Shown piece after piece: positions 52,401 through 63,117 of a stretch of 64,000 nt of DNA. The notes beneath the pieces are model-generated. The model made no database searches and was not told the origin of the DNA. It saw nothing but the letters and a program-made list of their open reading frames with translations. The translations under genes were made by a program, and so were the position numbers. The DNA comes from Prorocentrum cordatum. Its lineage: Eukaryota; Sar; Dinophyceae; Prorocentrales; Prorocentraceae. The first letter of the stretch is position 1; each line of letters opens with the position of its first letter. The stretch lies in contig CAUYUJ010017785.1 in NCBI GenBank assembly GCA_963575745.1, positions 25,001 through 89,000 of the forward strand. The letters are read 5' to 3'.

Positions 52401-52564
52401 CACGCCATGGCCGCTTCCTTGTCCGACCCGCGCCCGGCCCGGAGCGGGCGGACCCGCGGGCGACGGCGACGGCGACGGCACCGCCCCTTTTCTGAGGACT
52501 ACCTGGAGGCCAAAGTCTTCGTTTGCCAAGTGGTCTCTCGCAGTGTGGCAATCTCGGGTCGGCG

Positions 52565-52720
52565 AGAGGAGGAGGAGGAGGAGGAGGAGGAGGAGGAGGA
52601 GGAGGAGGAGGAGGAGGAGCAGGAGCAGGAGCAAGAGCAGGAGCAGGAGGTTGAGGGACAAGGGGGAGGAGGCTGAGGGAGGAGGAGCAACGAGGACGGG
52701 GAGGAGCAGGAGGAGGGGGC
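52565..52720. repeat. (GGA)n and (GAGCAG)n tract
   Basis: GGA units to about 52,619, then GCAGGAGCAGGAGCA. Confidence 0.9.
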
Positions 52721-52849
52721 TGCGCGCGGGCACGCTGCGTGAGAGCACCTGCCGGAGCAGCAGCAGCCCTGCCCCCCCCGTCTGCGCGCCGCGGGCCAGG
52801 CCAAACAGTTGGATGCTCATTCTGGGGACCTCCTTGGAGGCACTTGCGC

Positions 52850-52990
52850 CACTCTTGCGTCGAAGCCGTGTCGAACGTCCGTCGATCTGAGCCGACCCTG
52901 AGTCGACACCTGAGTCGAAGTGAAGCGGTGTCGAATCTGAGTCGAACTCGGGCCGAGCTGAGATCGAGCTCGAGTCGAACAAATCCGTTC
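52850..52990. repeat. minisatellite, CTGAGTCGAA-type units
   Basis: About ten degenerate 12-bp units of (C/T)GAGTCGAAC or GTGTCGAA, some with CGAGCTCGAG. Confidence 0.75.
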
Positions 52991-53027
52991 GGTGGGCAGG
53001 CAACACGGAAGGGAAGGCCCCGAGCAG

Positions 53028-53600
53028 GTGGAGGAGGAGGAGGGGAGGAGGAGGAGGGGGAGGAGGGGGGAGGAGGAGGAGGAGGAGGAGGAGGAGGAGG
53101 AGGAGGAGGAGGAGGAGGAGGGAGGAGGAGGAGGTGGACGAGCATCAAAAACCAGCACCCCGCGCCAGGCCGCGGCAGACGCCACCCGGCCCTCCGAGCG
53201 GCGGCGCCTCTCCGCGGGCCGAGCCTTGTGTGTGCGGCGGTGCAGCCCGGCCACGGCCTCGGTGCCCCCCCCTGGTGTGTCACCACCGGGGGAGGGAGGA
53301 GGGAGGAGGGGGGGAGGGGGGGAGGGGGAGGGGGGAGGGGGGGAGGGGGGAGGAGGGGGAGGGGAGGTGGGAGGGAGGGGGGGGGGAGGAGGGGAGAGGA
53401 GGAGGGGAGGGCCCTTCTCCTCGCCCTTCCTCCCCCCTCCAACGCCCTCGTCCCTCCTTCGCCCTCCTCCTCTTTCCTCCTCGTCCTCCACGTCCTCCTC
53501 CCCCTCCTAGATCTCTGGAGGAGGAAGAGAAGGAGGAGGAGGAGGAGGAAGAGGAGGAGGCGGTTCGGCCACAGCTCCACTGGATTGGTGACCCACAAGT
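53028..53600. repeat. (GGA)n and G-run-rich tract
   Basis: GGA arrays (53,028-53,145) and a stretch with very many GGGG/GGGGG runs (53,285-53,410), then TCC and GGA again to about 53,565. The G runs could form many G-quadruplexes. Homopolymeric frames are not genes. Confidence 0.9.
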
Positions 53601-53689
53601 GCACACATGGTTTGAACTTGAAACAGAAGGATACCAATCACGAGGACTGGGCCCAGACCTGCGGCCTCAGAGGATGGCAGGGTTCAAAA

Positions 53690-54015
53690 AGCGCCCCCCC
53701 GCCAATTGCGGCGCGGTCCTCACACGGATCGTGCCCTCCCCGTGAGCCCCACTCTCTGGTCCAGGGACAAAGTTTGCATGGCGTCCCTCCCCCCCTCTCG
53801 GCACACCCTTCGCACGGATCGTGCCCCAGAGGGATGTCGTTTCACGTGCGGCCCTAGCGGGAGGAGTCGCATAACGTCACGTCCCCCTGTGTATGTTGAC
53901 TGTCTCCTCACACGGATCGTACCCCACGGGGAGCTCCACCGACAGCCCCAGAGCCAAGGTTCGCATCCCGCCGCCCCGCCCAGGTCGGCACACCCCTGAC
54001 CTGGATCGTGAGGCC
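53690..54015. repeat. satellite of about 88-98 bp, orientation 2
   Basis: The phrase CGGATCGT(G/A)CCCC recurs at 53,725, 53,815 and 53,913, with CTGGATCGTG at 54,001. GGGGAGCTCCACC and GGTTCGCAT between them are reverse complements of phrases in the 42.2-42.7 kb satellite. Confidence 0.85.
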
Positions 54016-54745
54016 GGGGCCTTTTGGGTGCCTCTCGGTGCCTCGCGGCGTGTTCTCTGGCACCACTTGAAGCCCTAAGATGGATCGTGAGTTGGGGGCC
54101 TCTTGAAGCCTCTCTGGGAATGCCGTGCAGAATGTACACGCGAGACGTCCCATACGCTTCTTGGGACCTATTGGGAGGCCTCCTGGGAGCTTCTTGGAAG
54201 CATTGAAGGAGCCTGTTGAGGCCTCTTGGGGGTCTCTTGGGGGATCTGGAGGCGTGTTCGGGGTCTTTCGGGAGCCTCTGGAGGCCTCTTGGAAGCGTCC
54301 TGGAGGCTTCTAGGAAGGTGTTGGGGGCATACTGGGGGCCACACACCCCAAGACGGTGCCCCACGACCCGTTTTGGCACCCTCTGAATCCCTCTTGGGGA
54401 TCCCTTGGACCATCTTGGGGCCCTCTTGGGCCGTGTGAGGGTCCCCGTATGCGGTCTTGGAGCCTCCTTGGGCGCCCCTTGGACCGTCTTCGAGGCTTCC
54501 AAGACTGGAAAAAACGAAGGCTGGAAATATCTGTTTTCCTCATGTGGCCCCTTGGGGGTCTTTCTCACATCTTGGGAGCCTCTTGGCGCGTCTTCAGACC
54601 GTCTGGGAGCGTCTCGGGTGCCGCCAGAGCGCCACAGACGCAATGTTAGACGGTCTTGGGCCAGTCTGGGGGGCTTGCAGCTGTCCGGGAGCTCTCGGGG
54701 CCCCAATAGGCCGCCTGGGGCCCCCATGCCAACCTGGGGCCGCGG
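53990..54745. repeat. minisatellite, CCTCTTGGG-type units
   Basis: Degenerate 10-12 bp units such as GGCCTCTTGG, GGGGTCTCTTGG and GGAGCCTCTTGG fill about 750 bp. They are the complement of the units at 27,690-27,965. The same type recurs weakly at 58,310-58,375 and strongly at 63,880-64,000. Confidence 0.8.
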
Positions 54746-54759
54746 TCCGGCGTCCGGCC

Positions 54760-55757
54760 ACCTCCGATACACGTGCATATGTATGTCTGTGTATAAAGAG
54801 ATATCGATGCATATGTCTGTATACATGTGTGTATGAACAAATGCCTATACATGGAGAGATGTGTATACACGTATGTGACATACATACACGTACATACACA
54901 CATACAAACATACACTCCTGCACACATACACACATATACACACCTACACACATACGCACATACACACACATAGACATACATACGTACGTACGAACATACG
55001 TGCCTACATGCAGACATGCGTACATGCATGCATGCATATCTATATATACACATATATGCATGCATACTTGCATACATGTTTACATGCATAAATGCATACA
55101 TGTATGAATGCATACATGTATGAATGCATACATGCATGCATGCATGCATGCATGCATGCATGCATACATACACACATGCATACAGACCGACAGACTGACA
55201 GACAGACAGACGGACAGAAAGACAGACAGACACACGGCCGGACAGACAGACAGACAGACGGACAGACCGACAGACACTGAGACAGGCATGCGTGCATGCA
55301 GCATGCACGCATGCATGCATGCATACATACATATACACATACAAGTATACATATACATACATGTATGTGTATACACGTGCACATACATACATGCATGCAT
55401 ACATACATATATACATACATACAAGCATACAGACTCACATATATACATGCATGCATGCATGCATGCATGCATGCATGCATACATACATACATACATACAT
55501 ACATACAGAAAGACATGCGCACATACATACACAATCATGCATACACACATACATACGTACGTTCTTGCATACATGCATGCGTGCATTCGTACATACCTAC
55601 ATACCGGCGTACGTGTATATATTCGTACGTGCATATGAATATACATGCAGAAAGATATACATGCCTTCATGCATACATAAAGGCAGGCAGACATACACAC
55701 ATACACCCATACATACATGCATGCATACATATAGACAGACAGGCAGACAGACAGGCT

Positions 55758-55797
<40 letters not shown>

Positions 55798-55990
55798 TAA
55801 AGACAGACGGACAGACAGGCATACATGCATGCATGCATGCATGCATGCATACATGCATGAACGCAAACATACCTACATACCCTCATATCTACATACCTGC
55901 ATACCTACATACCTACATGCATGCATGCATGCCTACATGCATACATACATACATGCATGCATGCATACATACATACATACATGTATGACA
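54760..55990. repeat. CATA/CATG tetranucleotide array with (CAGA)n blocks
   Basis: About 1.2 kb of ACATACAT/GCATGCAT with CAGACAGA blocks (55,180-55,280 and 55,730-55,820). Alternating purine-pyrimidine GCATGCATGC runs favour left-handed or cruciform DNA. Stop-free frames on both strands (rich in His/Tyr/Thr or Cys/Met/Val) are artefacts of the repeat. Confidence 0.97.
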
Positions 55991-57544
55991 GGGGCAGTCG
56001 GCATCGCAGGCCCTAGAGGTCTCCCGCAACGCTTTCTGCAGAACGGGGGGGCTGGCGAACAAAGATGGCGAGCAAATCACGTCTACGAGAACGGCACCCA
56101 TGCAACGTGCCAGGTTAGGATGGGATGGTCTTTCAGGCCCACATCGGCGATGAATGGGCGATGGGGGATCGATGCACCCCTCCCTGAGCCTACCATACCT
56201 AAGGGACCGGGCTCTATACACCGACTTTTTCTACGGCCCCGCACTGCAATTCGCACAAGAGAGCGGATCCTGGTGTATACGGGATCCTGGTGTATACCTT
56301 TTTCGCGGCTTCCACGGGAAAACGGGGAAAATAGTATACACCACACCACTCCGACGTCGTCCCCGACCCTCAAAGAGTTCTGGGATTGAAGAACAGCCCG
56401 CCACTGGTAATGTATATGTTCCAGTTTCCGAATACCCCTAGCGTTCACTGGTCCGTGTCTTCGGGTCATAACTCGGGCCTCGGGCGGCCGTTCGGGACGA
56501 GCCGGGCAACCCCCCTGAACGCCCCCGCGAGGCGCAGCTGCCAGCGGGCATCCCGAGGCTGGAGAACCACCGAGAACCGACAAAAACTTCCAAAAGCCTC
56601 GAACCCCGAACCCACCCTGAGCCTATCCCTCCCTAAATGTTGCTCCTGAGCAATGAACGCGGTGGCTCCCCCCCCCCCCGACGGAGGTCAACCTCGCTTC
56701 GTCGACGCACCGCGATGGAAGTCGGCACGCCTTCGGCGAACGATGCCTGTGCGCGACGGGGGTCGATTTGGTGCTGTCGGCAGGGGCGGCGCCACCCCCT
56801 CCAGCCGGCCCTTACAATGAAACGCAGAGTTGGTATTTTCCTGTCGTCCTCGTCGCCTCCCTCCTGTCGTCCCTCTTCCCCTTTCCTCTGTTGTGTTCGA
56901 GCTTTGCCCAGGCTCTTCCAATACAGCCGCACGTCGCCAGGACGCACTGCCCAGGCTCCATCCTTGCAGGCACTCTCGGAGGCGCCACCCGCCTCTGGAC
57001 CCCCGTGTCCACGCACAGCGATCTCTTCACGAGGCATCGTCCTCGGAACAGATTGCAAGAGAGCCGGGAATCGGTGGCGCCCCTCGTGGCCCCCCGTCGT
57101 GGCCCCCTCTCGTGGCCCCCCGTCGTGGCCCCCAACCGTGAACTATGCAAAGCTGTTTAGGGCTTCCTCCCGCAAGCGCACGGGTAGGCGGAGTGGGTGG
57201 TTGTGAAGGGTCCCCTTTCTGGAACGCGCTGCAGGCATGCCACCATCTTCTGTTCGCGCTGCCCCCCCCTGTCTGATTGAGGACAGGCCAGACCCGGTGC
57301 TTCGGGGGATCTAGCACGAACCCGAGCAGCACGAGAAGCATGGCGCTGCTGCTAACCAACGGGCCTTGCCGTGGGAGAACAGCAATGATAAGGATGACAA
57401 ATATACACAGACGCCTATTTGGGCAAGCCCGAGCCCAGGCCCAGGATCGGTATATACGTCTTCCTGGCCTAGCCAAGACTGCGTATACACCGATCTTGGG
57501 CTAGAGATGGACTTGCTCAGGACCCATGTCGGCGCATGGTTTGG
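55991..57544. other. no gene seen; dispersed-repeat fragment and GTGGCCCCC units
   Basis: At 56,145-56,195 is the repeat shared with 43,085-43,135. GGATCCTGGTGTATAC is doubled at 56,264-56,297. At 57,075-57,135 GTGGCCCCC(C/T) units resemble the complement of the GGGCCACGAAGGGCA units at 50.4 and 51.5 kb. No frame has protein-like content. Confidence 0.5.
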
Positions 57545-57741
57545 AGGCCTCCCAAGTGGGGTCCGAGTAGGTAGGGTCGGAAGATCGCGCCGCATCGCCG
57601 ATGCGTCGGCGACGCTGGCGATGCTTCGACACCGTCGGCGTGGAGAAAATCGGGCTCCACATCAAGCCGCATCATCGATGCATCGACGATGCGGCGCGAT
57701 CCTCCGACCCCGGCGACTCGGACCCCATCTGGGAGGCCCGG
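57545..57741. mobile_element. foldback element, copy 2
   Basis: Arms GCCTCCCAAGTGGGGTCCGA, GTAGGTAGGGTCGGAAGATC, GCGCCGCATCGCCGATGCG (left) and CATCGACGATGCGGCGCG, ATCCTCCGACCCCGGCGACT, CGGACCCCATCTGGGAGGC (right) pair over about 65 bp. The centre (ATCGGGCTCCACATC) is shared with the copy at 35,555-35,741. Confidence 0.85.
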
Positions 57742-58414
57742 ATAGTTGTCGCCGTCCGACCCACCAAGGGGCCAGAGGGCAGCGCAGAACCGCGCAGAAC
57801 AGCAACGAAAAAACAGAGGAGGAGAGGACCTGCGGCCAGTCGGCCCGCGAGCGGCGGCCCCCTCCCGGCGCCGAGCGGCCCGCCGCGGAGCAGCAGAGCA
57901 CCGGGCCGCGCACGGCTCGGGCCACGGGGTCCTCCGCCCGTGCCGCGGCAGGGGCGGACAAACGGACGCCGGAGTCGTGCGCGCTCCGCCGGCGAGCCCG
58001 CCCGTGGCCATCGGGTCACGGCGTGGAGGCCGCGGCCTCGAAGTACGAGCCCGTCGCTCCGGCAGGCGCACCTGCCGCGGCTGGTACAGGAAGCATGCCG
58101 TGGTGCGATGGGCTCGGGGCACGCACCAGGAGCTCTGGAGGTCATCTGGAGCCCCTCGCCTCGGGAGCCCGCGCGGAAGAGCACACCAGGACCCAGAGGT
58201 GTTGGAGCGTACCCCTGTCACGACTTCCTTCGGGGGGTGCGAAAGGTGTTCCTGGCCCAAGGTGCCCACTGGCTCCATCTTGGAACCCCTCCGGCCCGCT
58301 GAATCTCTCGTGAGGGCTGCTCTGGAGGCCGTCGGGGGCTCCTTGGACATCCTGGGGCCACCTTGGGCCGGGGACATGGCAACATGCGCTTCTTGCTCTC
58401 CTAAGCGACGGCGC
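57742..58414. other. GC-rich stretch, no supported gene
   Basis: Long frames on both strands are Arg/Pro/Ala-rich and typical of GC-rich noncoding DNA. A few CCTTGG-type units occur at 58,310-58,375. Confidence 0.4.
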
Positions 58415-58585
58415 TCACGGCGACGTCGTGTTGCGGTCGCGCTTGCCGCGCATGCCGTCATCGTCGAACCGGATGTCGGTGCAGGCGGCTGGGCACCCGT
58501 CCATGCCCGCGATGCAGCCGCACGAGACGGGGCACATCCGGCGGACGCCAGGGGGCCAAAGGCGGGGGCGCCCACCCGCCCCACC
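58415..58585 (-). CDS. possible last exon with a ShKT-like Cys ending
   Basis: On the minus strand an acceptor-like CTGCCCAG at 58,586-58,593 is followed by a frame ending RLWPPGVRRMCPVSCGC, IAGMDGCPAACTDIRF and a TGA at 58,415-58,417. The phrase VRRMCPVSCGC resembles the closing Cys pair of ShKT domains (..CP.TCG.C), which are common in dinoflagellate surface and secreted proteins. No upstream exon could be identified. Chance cannot be excluded. Confidence 0.2.
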   Translation of the reverse strand, partial: GGAGGRPRLWPPGVRRMCPVSCGCIAGMDGCPAACTDIRFDDDGMRGKRDRNTTSP

Positions 58586-58659
58586 CTGGGCAGCGGAGAG
58601 GGCGCGCGAGGGAATCCCACGGAGCCCTAGCTCCGAGCAGCGGGCCTAGCCAAGCGATT

Positions 58660-58790
58660 GGTGTGCTGTCTCCCCCCCCCGCTGCAACGCCAGGTACGGG
58701 GGCACGGGTGCCTGTGAGCGCCAGAGCATGCCTGTCAGCACCACAACATGCCCGTGAGCACCGCGCACTGCCTGTGAGGGAACCGACACC
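58660..58790. repeat. short tandem repeat, GCCTGTGAGC(G/A)CC units
   Basis: GCCTGTGAGCGCCAGAGCAT, GCCTGTCAGCACCACAACAT, GCCCGTGAGCACCGCGCAC and GCCTGTGAGGG form a 22-bp rhythm. Confidence 0.7.
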
Positions 58791-58827
58791 CCTCCGCCGC
58801 GTACGTTCAGTGCCATTCCCAGACCCG

Positions 58828-59372
58828 CGACGTCGTGTTTTTTCACAACGTCGACCCCCAGACAGAAGTCTGGATCCCTTCCCTGGGACCGGTTTTTCAT
58901 CCCGGGTCGTTTTTTGACGGTCCCGAGGCCCAGCCGAAAAGAGCAGAAAACCTCCTGTCGTGATTGTTTCGCAACGCGAGGGGGTCTGGGTTACAGGGTG
59001 AAGGGGAGGAGAAGGGGGGCGACCTCCCACGCAAACGACGTTACGGTTTACCGGACCAAAAGCACAACAACAGAAACAAGATCAGGATCCATGCCCTCGC
59101 GGTCTGATCACGCGATCCCATGGATGCTTCCCACGCCAGAGGCATCTGCGCAGAGCCGCCCCGTATACGTGGGGTCGCGGCGATGCCGGAGGACGTGTCA
59201 CACCCGTGAACCTACCCCGAAGAATGTCCACTATACTGTGCGCAGCGGAGACCAAGACATGCGATGTCCAGATTGTTTCAGCACGCGGTTCCCTGAAGTC
59301 CCGACACTTTTCCCGAGGGCCGGTTTTTCAGCGCGAGTCTTCCGTGACGGTCCTAAGGCCCCGGTGAGGGCC
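58828..59372. repeat. dispersed 100-bp repeat around CCGGTTTTTC
   Basis: CCCTGGGACCGGTTTTTCAT, GGGTCGTTTTTTGACGGTCC and GAGGCCC (58,880-58,930) correspond to CCCGAGGGCCGGTTTTTCAG, GAGTCTTCCGTGACGGTCC and AAGGCCC (59,310-59,362). A partial third copy (GTGATTGTTTCGCAACGCG) lies at 58,960-58,980. No gene is seen between. Confidence 0.65.
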
Positions 59373-59467
59373 CCCTGAGGCCGCAAGCTGCCAAAAACCA
59401 CCGCGGTGCGGCGACGGCCACCGTGTCATAATCATAATCCTGTCCCCGATCTTACACAAGCGCGCTC

Positions 59468-59590
59468 CACTACTCGCAAAGTAACTACTCGCAAATGGCG
59501 TGGATCCGCCGCGGGGGATTCACGACCCACTACATCGAGGCAGACTTTTGTGTTTTCAAACATTTGCGAGTATGCATTTTGCGAGTAGTG
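59468..59590. mobile_element. 123-bp MITE-like element with CACTA ends
   Basis: It starts CACTACTCGCAAA and ends TTTGCGAGTAGTG, perfect inverted repeats of 13 bp. An inner pair, TACTCGCAAATG (59,486-59,497) and CATTTGCGAGTA (59,561-59,572), repeats the same motif. The ends CACTA...TAGTG are those of the CACTA superfamily. A clear 3-bp target duplication is not visible. Confidence 0.8.
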
Positions 59591-60280
59591 GAATGCGCTC
59601 AATGAGATCGGGGCGCCACGGTCGACGTGACCACACACCAGAACGATGCGCTGCCTGAGCTTCCACTGGGGGCCGCTGGTGGATCCTGGCGGCCTGGGTA
59701 CAGCTCCCGCCCGATGCAAGTCCAGCTGTTGCGGCCTTTTGGGGGGGCATCGATGCGACAATTATACAATCCACCTCGCCGCACGCATGTTTTGCCGCCA
59801 GCGCGATCTGCCGCCTGCCATCAAACATCTGCGGCTGACTTGAACGATGCACTGTAGGGGGGAAGACTTCTCAGAAGGAGGCTGCTTCTTAGAAGGCGAT
59901 GGCCCTACATCTACATACATATACACACATATGGATGAGGCCACGGCATTCTGAGAAACAGGGGTGCTTCTGAGAAGCCTTCCCCCATGCCCCTACCCCC
60001 CTCTGCGCGCGGCTGACTTCTTCCGAGGAGCACTGATACAGCTGCCTTCTCTGCGGCCCCGGGCCTGTGCCCCGATCCTGCCGGGGAGGGCGTGGCATGC
60101 CCGGGAACACGAGAGCAGAGCGCGGCAGGCGGCAGAGGCGGACGAGGGGCTGGAGGGAAGGCCTGGGCGGGGCGAGCACCCTCTCCCGAAGAGCGACCTG
60201 CACACCCAACCCCATCGACCCAGGGCACCGACGGCCCTCCGTGGACGAGCAGGAGAGGTATGCCTAAGAGTGAAATAAAG
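59591..60280. other. no gene seen
   Basis: CTTCTCAGAAGGAGGCTGCT and GCTTCTGAGAAGCCTTC (59,866-59,985) echo motifs at 37.9-38.05 kb. Frames lack recognisable content. Confidence 0.5.
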
Positions 60281-60452
60281 CTGCGCAGTGTTTTTGCGTA
60301 GTGCTTTTGCGTAGTGTTTTTGCGTAGTGTTTTTCGCATAGTGTTTTTCGCGTAGTGCGTTTGCGTAGCATTTGATTGCGCAGTGTTTTCGCGTAGTGTG
60401 CGTGCGTAGCGCATCTGCGTAGTGTTTTTGCGTAGTGTTTTTGCGTCGCATA
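60281..60452. repeat. minisatellite, TTTTTGCGTAGTG units, array 1
   Basis: About twelve 12-14 bp units of GTTTTTGCGTAGTG with variants (GCGTAGCGCATCT). Confidence 0.9.
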
Positions 60453-60904
60453 CTCTGGGCACGGTCCTGAGCCTCATGAGCCTCCTGGGGTTTTCGAAAC
60501 GTCCCAGAGCTGCGCCAAACACCCTGCTCCCAGAATCCCCATGAACACCCCTGCAGAACGCGCGCAACATGTCACGACTCTTCGATTGACAGGAAATACA
60601 AGACGTCACATGTTGAAACCGCCGTGCTCCCTCGTACATTGACCACCGAGGTAGCTGGGCGGGCGTGGTGGCGAGACTTGCCGCAGGCAGCTGGATAAGG
60701 GTGAAAAAGGCCCTTGGACGCTCAATTCGGATGTCGTTGGACGTCACATTGGGCACGGGTGGGCCGAAAAATTCAAGATGCAAGGGTGACCTTGTAAAAG
60801 TACTGTGTCCTAGCGATGGGCTTTGACAGAAGGATGCGCTGCGATGACGGATATATTTGACGAATCTCCGCAACCGTCATCGATACAGAGCGAGGAGCGG
60901 CCAT
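60453..60904. other. no gene seen
   Basis: Spacer between simple arrays with no recognisable features. Confidence 0.45.
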
Positions 60905-61400
60905 GTGAGGAGGTGCAGGAGGAGGAGGAGGAGGAGGAGGAAGAGGGGGAGAATGAGGCAGAGGAAAAGAAGGAGCATGAGCAGGAGCAGGAGGAAGAAG
61001 GGAAGGAGGAGGGGGAGGAGGAGGGGGGAGGAGGAAGAGGAGGAGGAGGAGGCCTTGCGATGACGGAGAAGGTCGAACGACACCCGCAGCCGGGGGCTTC
61101 AGTCTTGAACGCCCACGCCCGCGCCGCCGTTGCGCCGAAACGGCCGAAGCCTACCAGACGGGGTTTTCATCCCCTCCTCCTCCTCCTCCTCCGCCTCCTC
61201 CTCCTCCTTCTCCTCCTCCTCCTACTTTTTCTCTTACCTCCTCCTCCCTCGGCCCCCCTCCTCTTCTTCCTCCCCCGACGCACGCTAGCAGATATCGGCA
61301 CAAAGTCCCTCGTCCACCTCCTCCTTGTCCTCCCCTTTCTCCTCCTCCTCCTCCTCCTCCTCCTCCTCGTTCTCCTCCTGGTTCTCCTCCTCCTGGGGGT
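60905..61400. repeat. (GGA)n then (TCC)n tracts
   Basis: GGA-rich (60,905-61,053), a unique stretch of about 100 bp, then TCC-rich (61,165-61,230 and 61,318-61,396). The two halves are complementary. Confidence 0.9.
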
Positions 61401-61967
61401 GCAAAAAAACCTGCGTAGTGTTTTTTGCGTAGTGTTTTGCGTGGTGTTTTTACGTAGTGTTTTGCGCGGTGTTTTTGCGTAGTGTGTTTCGCGTAGTGTG
61501 CTCGCGTGGCGCATCTGCGTAGTGTGTTTGCGTAGTGTTTTTGCGTCGTGTGTTCGCGTCGTGTATGTGCTGAGTGCGTCTGCGTAGTGTAGTGGCGTAG
61601 TGTATTTGCGTCGTGTATTTGCGTCGTGTATGTGCTGAGTGCGTTTGCGTAGTGGATTGGCGTAACGTTGGCGTAGTGTGTCGGCGTCGTGTGTTTGCGT
61701 AGTGTTGTTTTGCGTTGTGGTTTCGCGTAGTGATTTTGCGTAATGGTTGTTGCGTAGCGCTTCTCGCGAAGCGTTTTTGTGCAGCGTACTTGCGCAATGT
61801 GTTTGCGTAGTGTTTTTGCGTAGTGCTTTCGCGTAGTATATTTGCGTAGCGCATCTGCGTAGTGTTTTTGCGTAGTGTTTTTTGCGTCGCGTATTCGCGT
61901 CGTGTATGTACTGAGTGCGTTTGCGTAAGGTGTATTGGCGTAGTGCATTGGCGTAGTGTATTCGCGT
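61401..61967. repeat. minisatellite, TTTTTGCGTAGTG units, array 2
   Basis: About 45 units, with GTATTTGCGTCGTG and GTATGTGCTGAGTGCGT as recurring variants; the latter phrase appears three times, so the array has higher-order structure. Confidence 0.95.
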
Positions 61968-62278
61968 CCTCCTCCTCCTCCTCCTCCTCCTCCTCCTCCT
62001 CCCCCTCCTCCCTCTCCTCCTACTCCTACTCCTACTCCTATCCGCGGCTACCTCGTATCGGTCCTTGAATGTTCCTCCTCTTCCCCCTCCTCCTCCCCCA
62101 TATCAGTCCAAAGTTCGTCCTCCCCCTCCTCCTCCTCCTCCTCCTCCTGCTCTTCCTGCTCCTCCTGCTCCTCCTGCTCCTCCTGCTCCTCCTCTCCTCC
62201 TCCTCCTCCTCCTCCTCCTCCTCCTCCTCCTCCTCCTCCTCCTCCTCCTTCTCCTCCTCCTCCTCCTCCTCCTCCCTG
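61968..62278. repeat. (TCC)n and (TGCTCC)n tract
   Basis: TCC units with CTGCTCCTC and TACTCC blocks. Confidence 0.95.
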
Positions 62279-62399
62279 CACTCCAGTTCTAGCATATATC
62301 TGTCCAAATTTCCTCCCCCCTCCACGCCTCCGCAACTGCCCGCCTCCCGTGGCGAACGTGACGTGAAACGCGGGCGACGCGCTGCGTTGGGATTCGGGC

Positions 62400-63055
62400 G
62401 CGTTGTTTCCGTGTAGTAGCGCGCCGACTCGGGGCGCTCCTGAAAACACTACGAAAAAAACACGACAGAATGAATGCCCTCGTGGGCATCGTCTCGCGCC
62501 AGTTCCGCCCGAATCCGCAGCCCCCCACGGCATCGGGCGAAACTGCCCAGAGACGCGGGCGACGCGGCACGCTGCTGCGCAAGGGTTTGGGCGCGTTGGC
62601 GTTGCGGCGCGCCGACTCGGGGCGCTCCTGCACGCACTGCGTAAAAATACTACACAGAATGCCCCCGCCGCCCGCATCTCGCGCGAATTCCGCTCGAAAC
62701 AGCGGCTCCCCGTGGCCTTGGGCGAACGTGACGTGAGACGCGGGCAGCGCGGGTTTGGGCGTCGTTGTTTGCTACGTGGTCGCTTGCCGGCTCGGGGCGC
62801 TCCTGGAAACACTACGTAAAAACACTACGCAGAATGCCCTCGTCGCCCGCGTCTCGCGCCAGTTCCGCCCGAATCCGCAACTCCCCGCGGCCTCGGCCAA
62901 CGGTGACGAGAGACGCGGGCGACGCGGCATGCTGCTGCGTGGGGTTTCGGGCGTGTTGTTCCCGCGTAGCAGCGTTGCCGTCTCGGGGCGCCCCTGAAAA
63001 CACTACGTAAAAAAACACTGCGCAGAATGCCCTCGTCGTTCGGACTTCGCAGGGC
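62400..63055. repeat. tandem repeat of 175-191 bp, four copies
   Basis: The phrase GCCG(A/G/T)CTCGGGGCGCTCCTG begins at about 62,423, 62,611, 62,786 and 62,977. Each unit also holds AAAACACTACG with the reversed GCGTAGTG motif, AGAATGCCCTCGT, CGCGCCAGTTCCGCCCGAA and GACGCGGGCGACGCGG. The minisatellite unit thus sits inside a larger satellite in inverse orientation. Confidence 0.9.
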
Positions 63056-63117
63056 CGCGCCAGCCGCTGGAGCGCCCGCTCACGAGACCTCCCTGGTCAC
63101 ACACGTACTGTGCGGAT

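Noticed and set aside
54760-55990. Cys/Met/Val-rich and His/Tyr/Thr-rich frames in the CATA array
   Set aside because: Every frame is open because the tetranucleotide repeat has almost no stops; composition simply mirrors the repeat.
57517-58620. Long GC-rich frames on both strands at 57.5-58.6 kb
   Set aside because: Arg/Ala/Pro/Gly-rich without motifs and overlapping a foldback element; GC-rich noncoding DNA gives such frames by chance. Only the short Cys-containing segment at 58,415-58,585 was kept, at low confidence.
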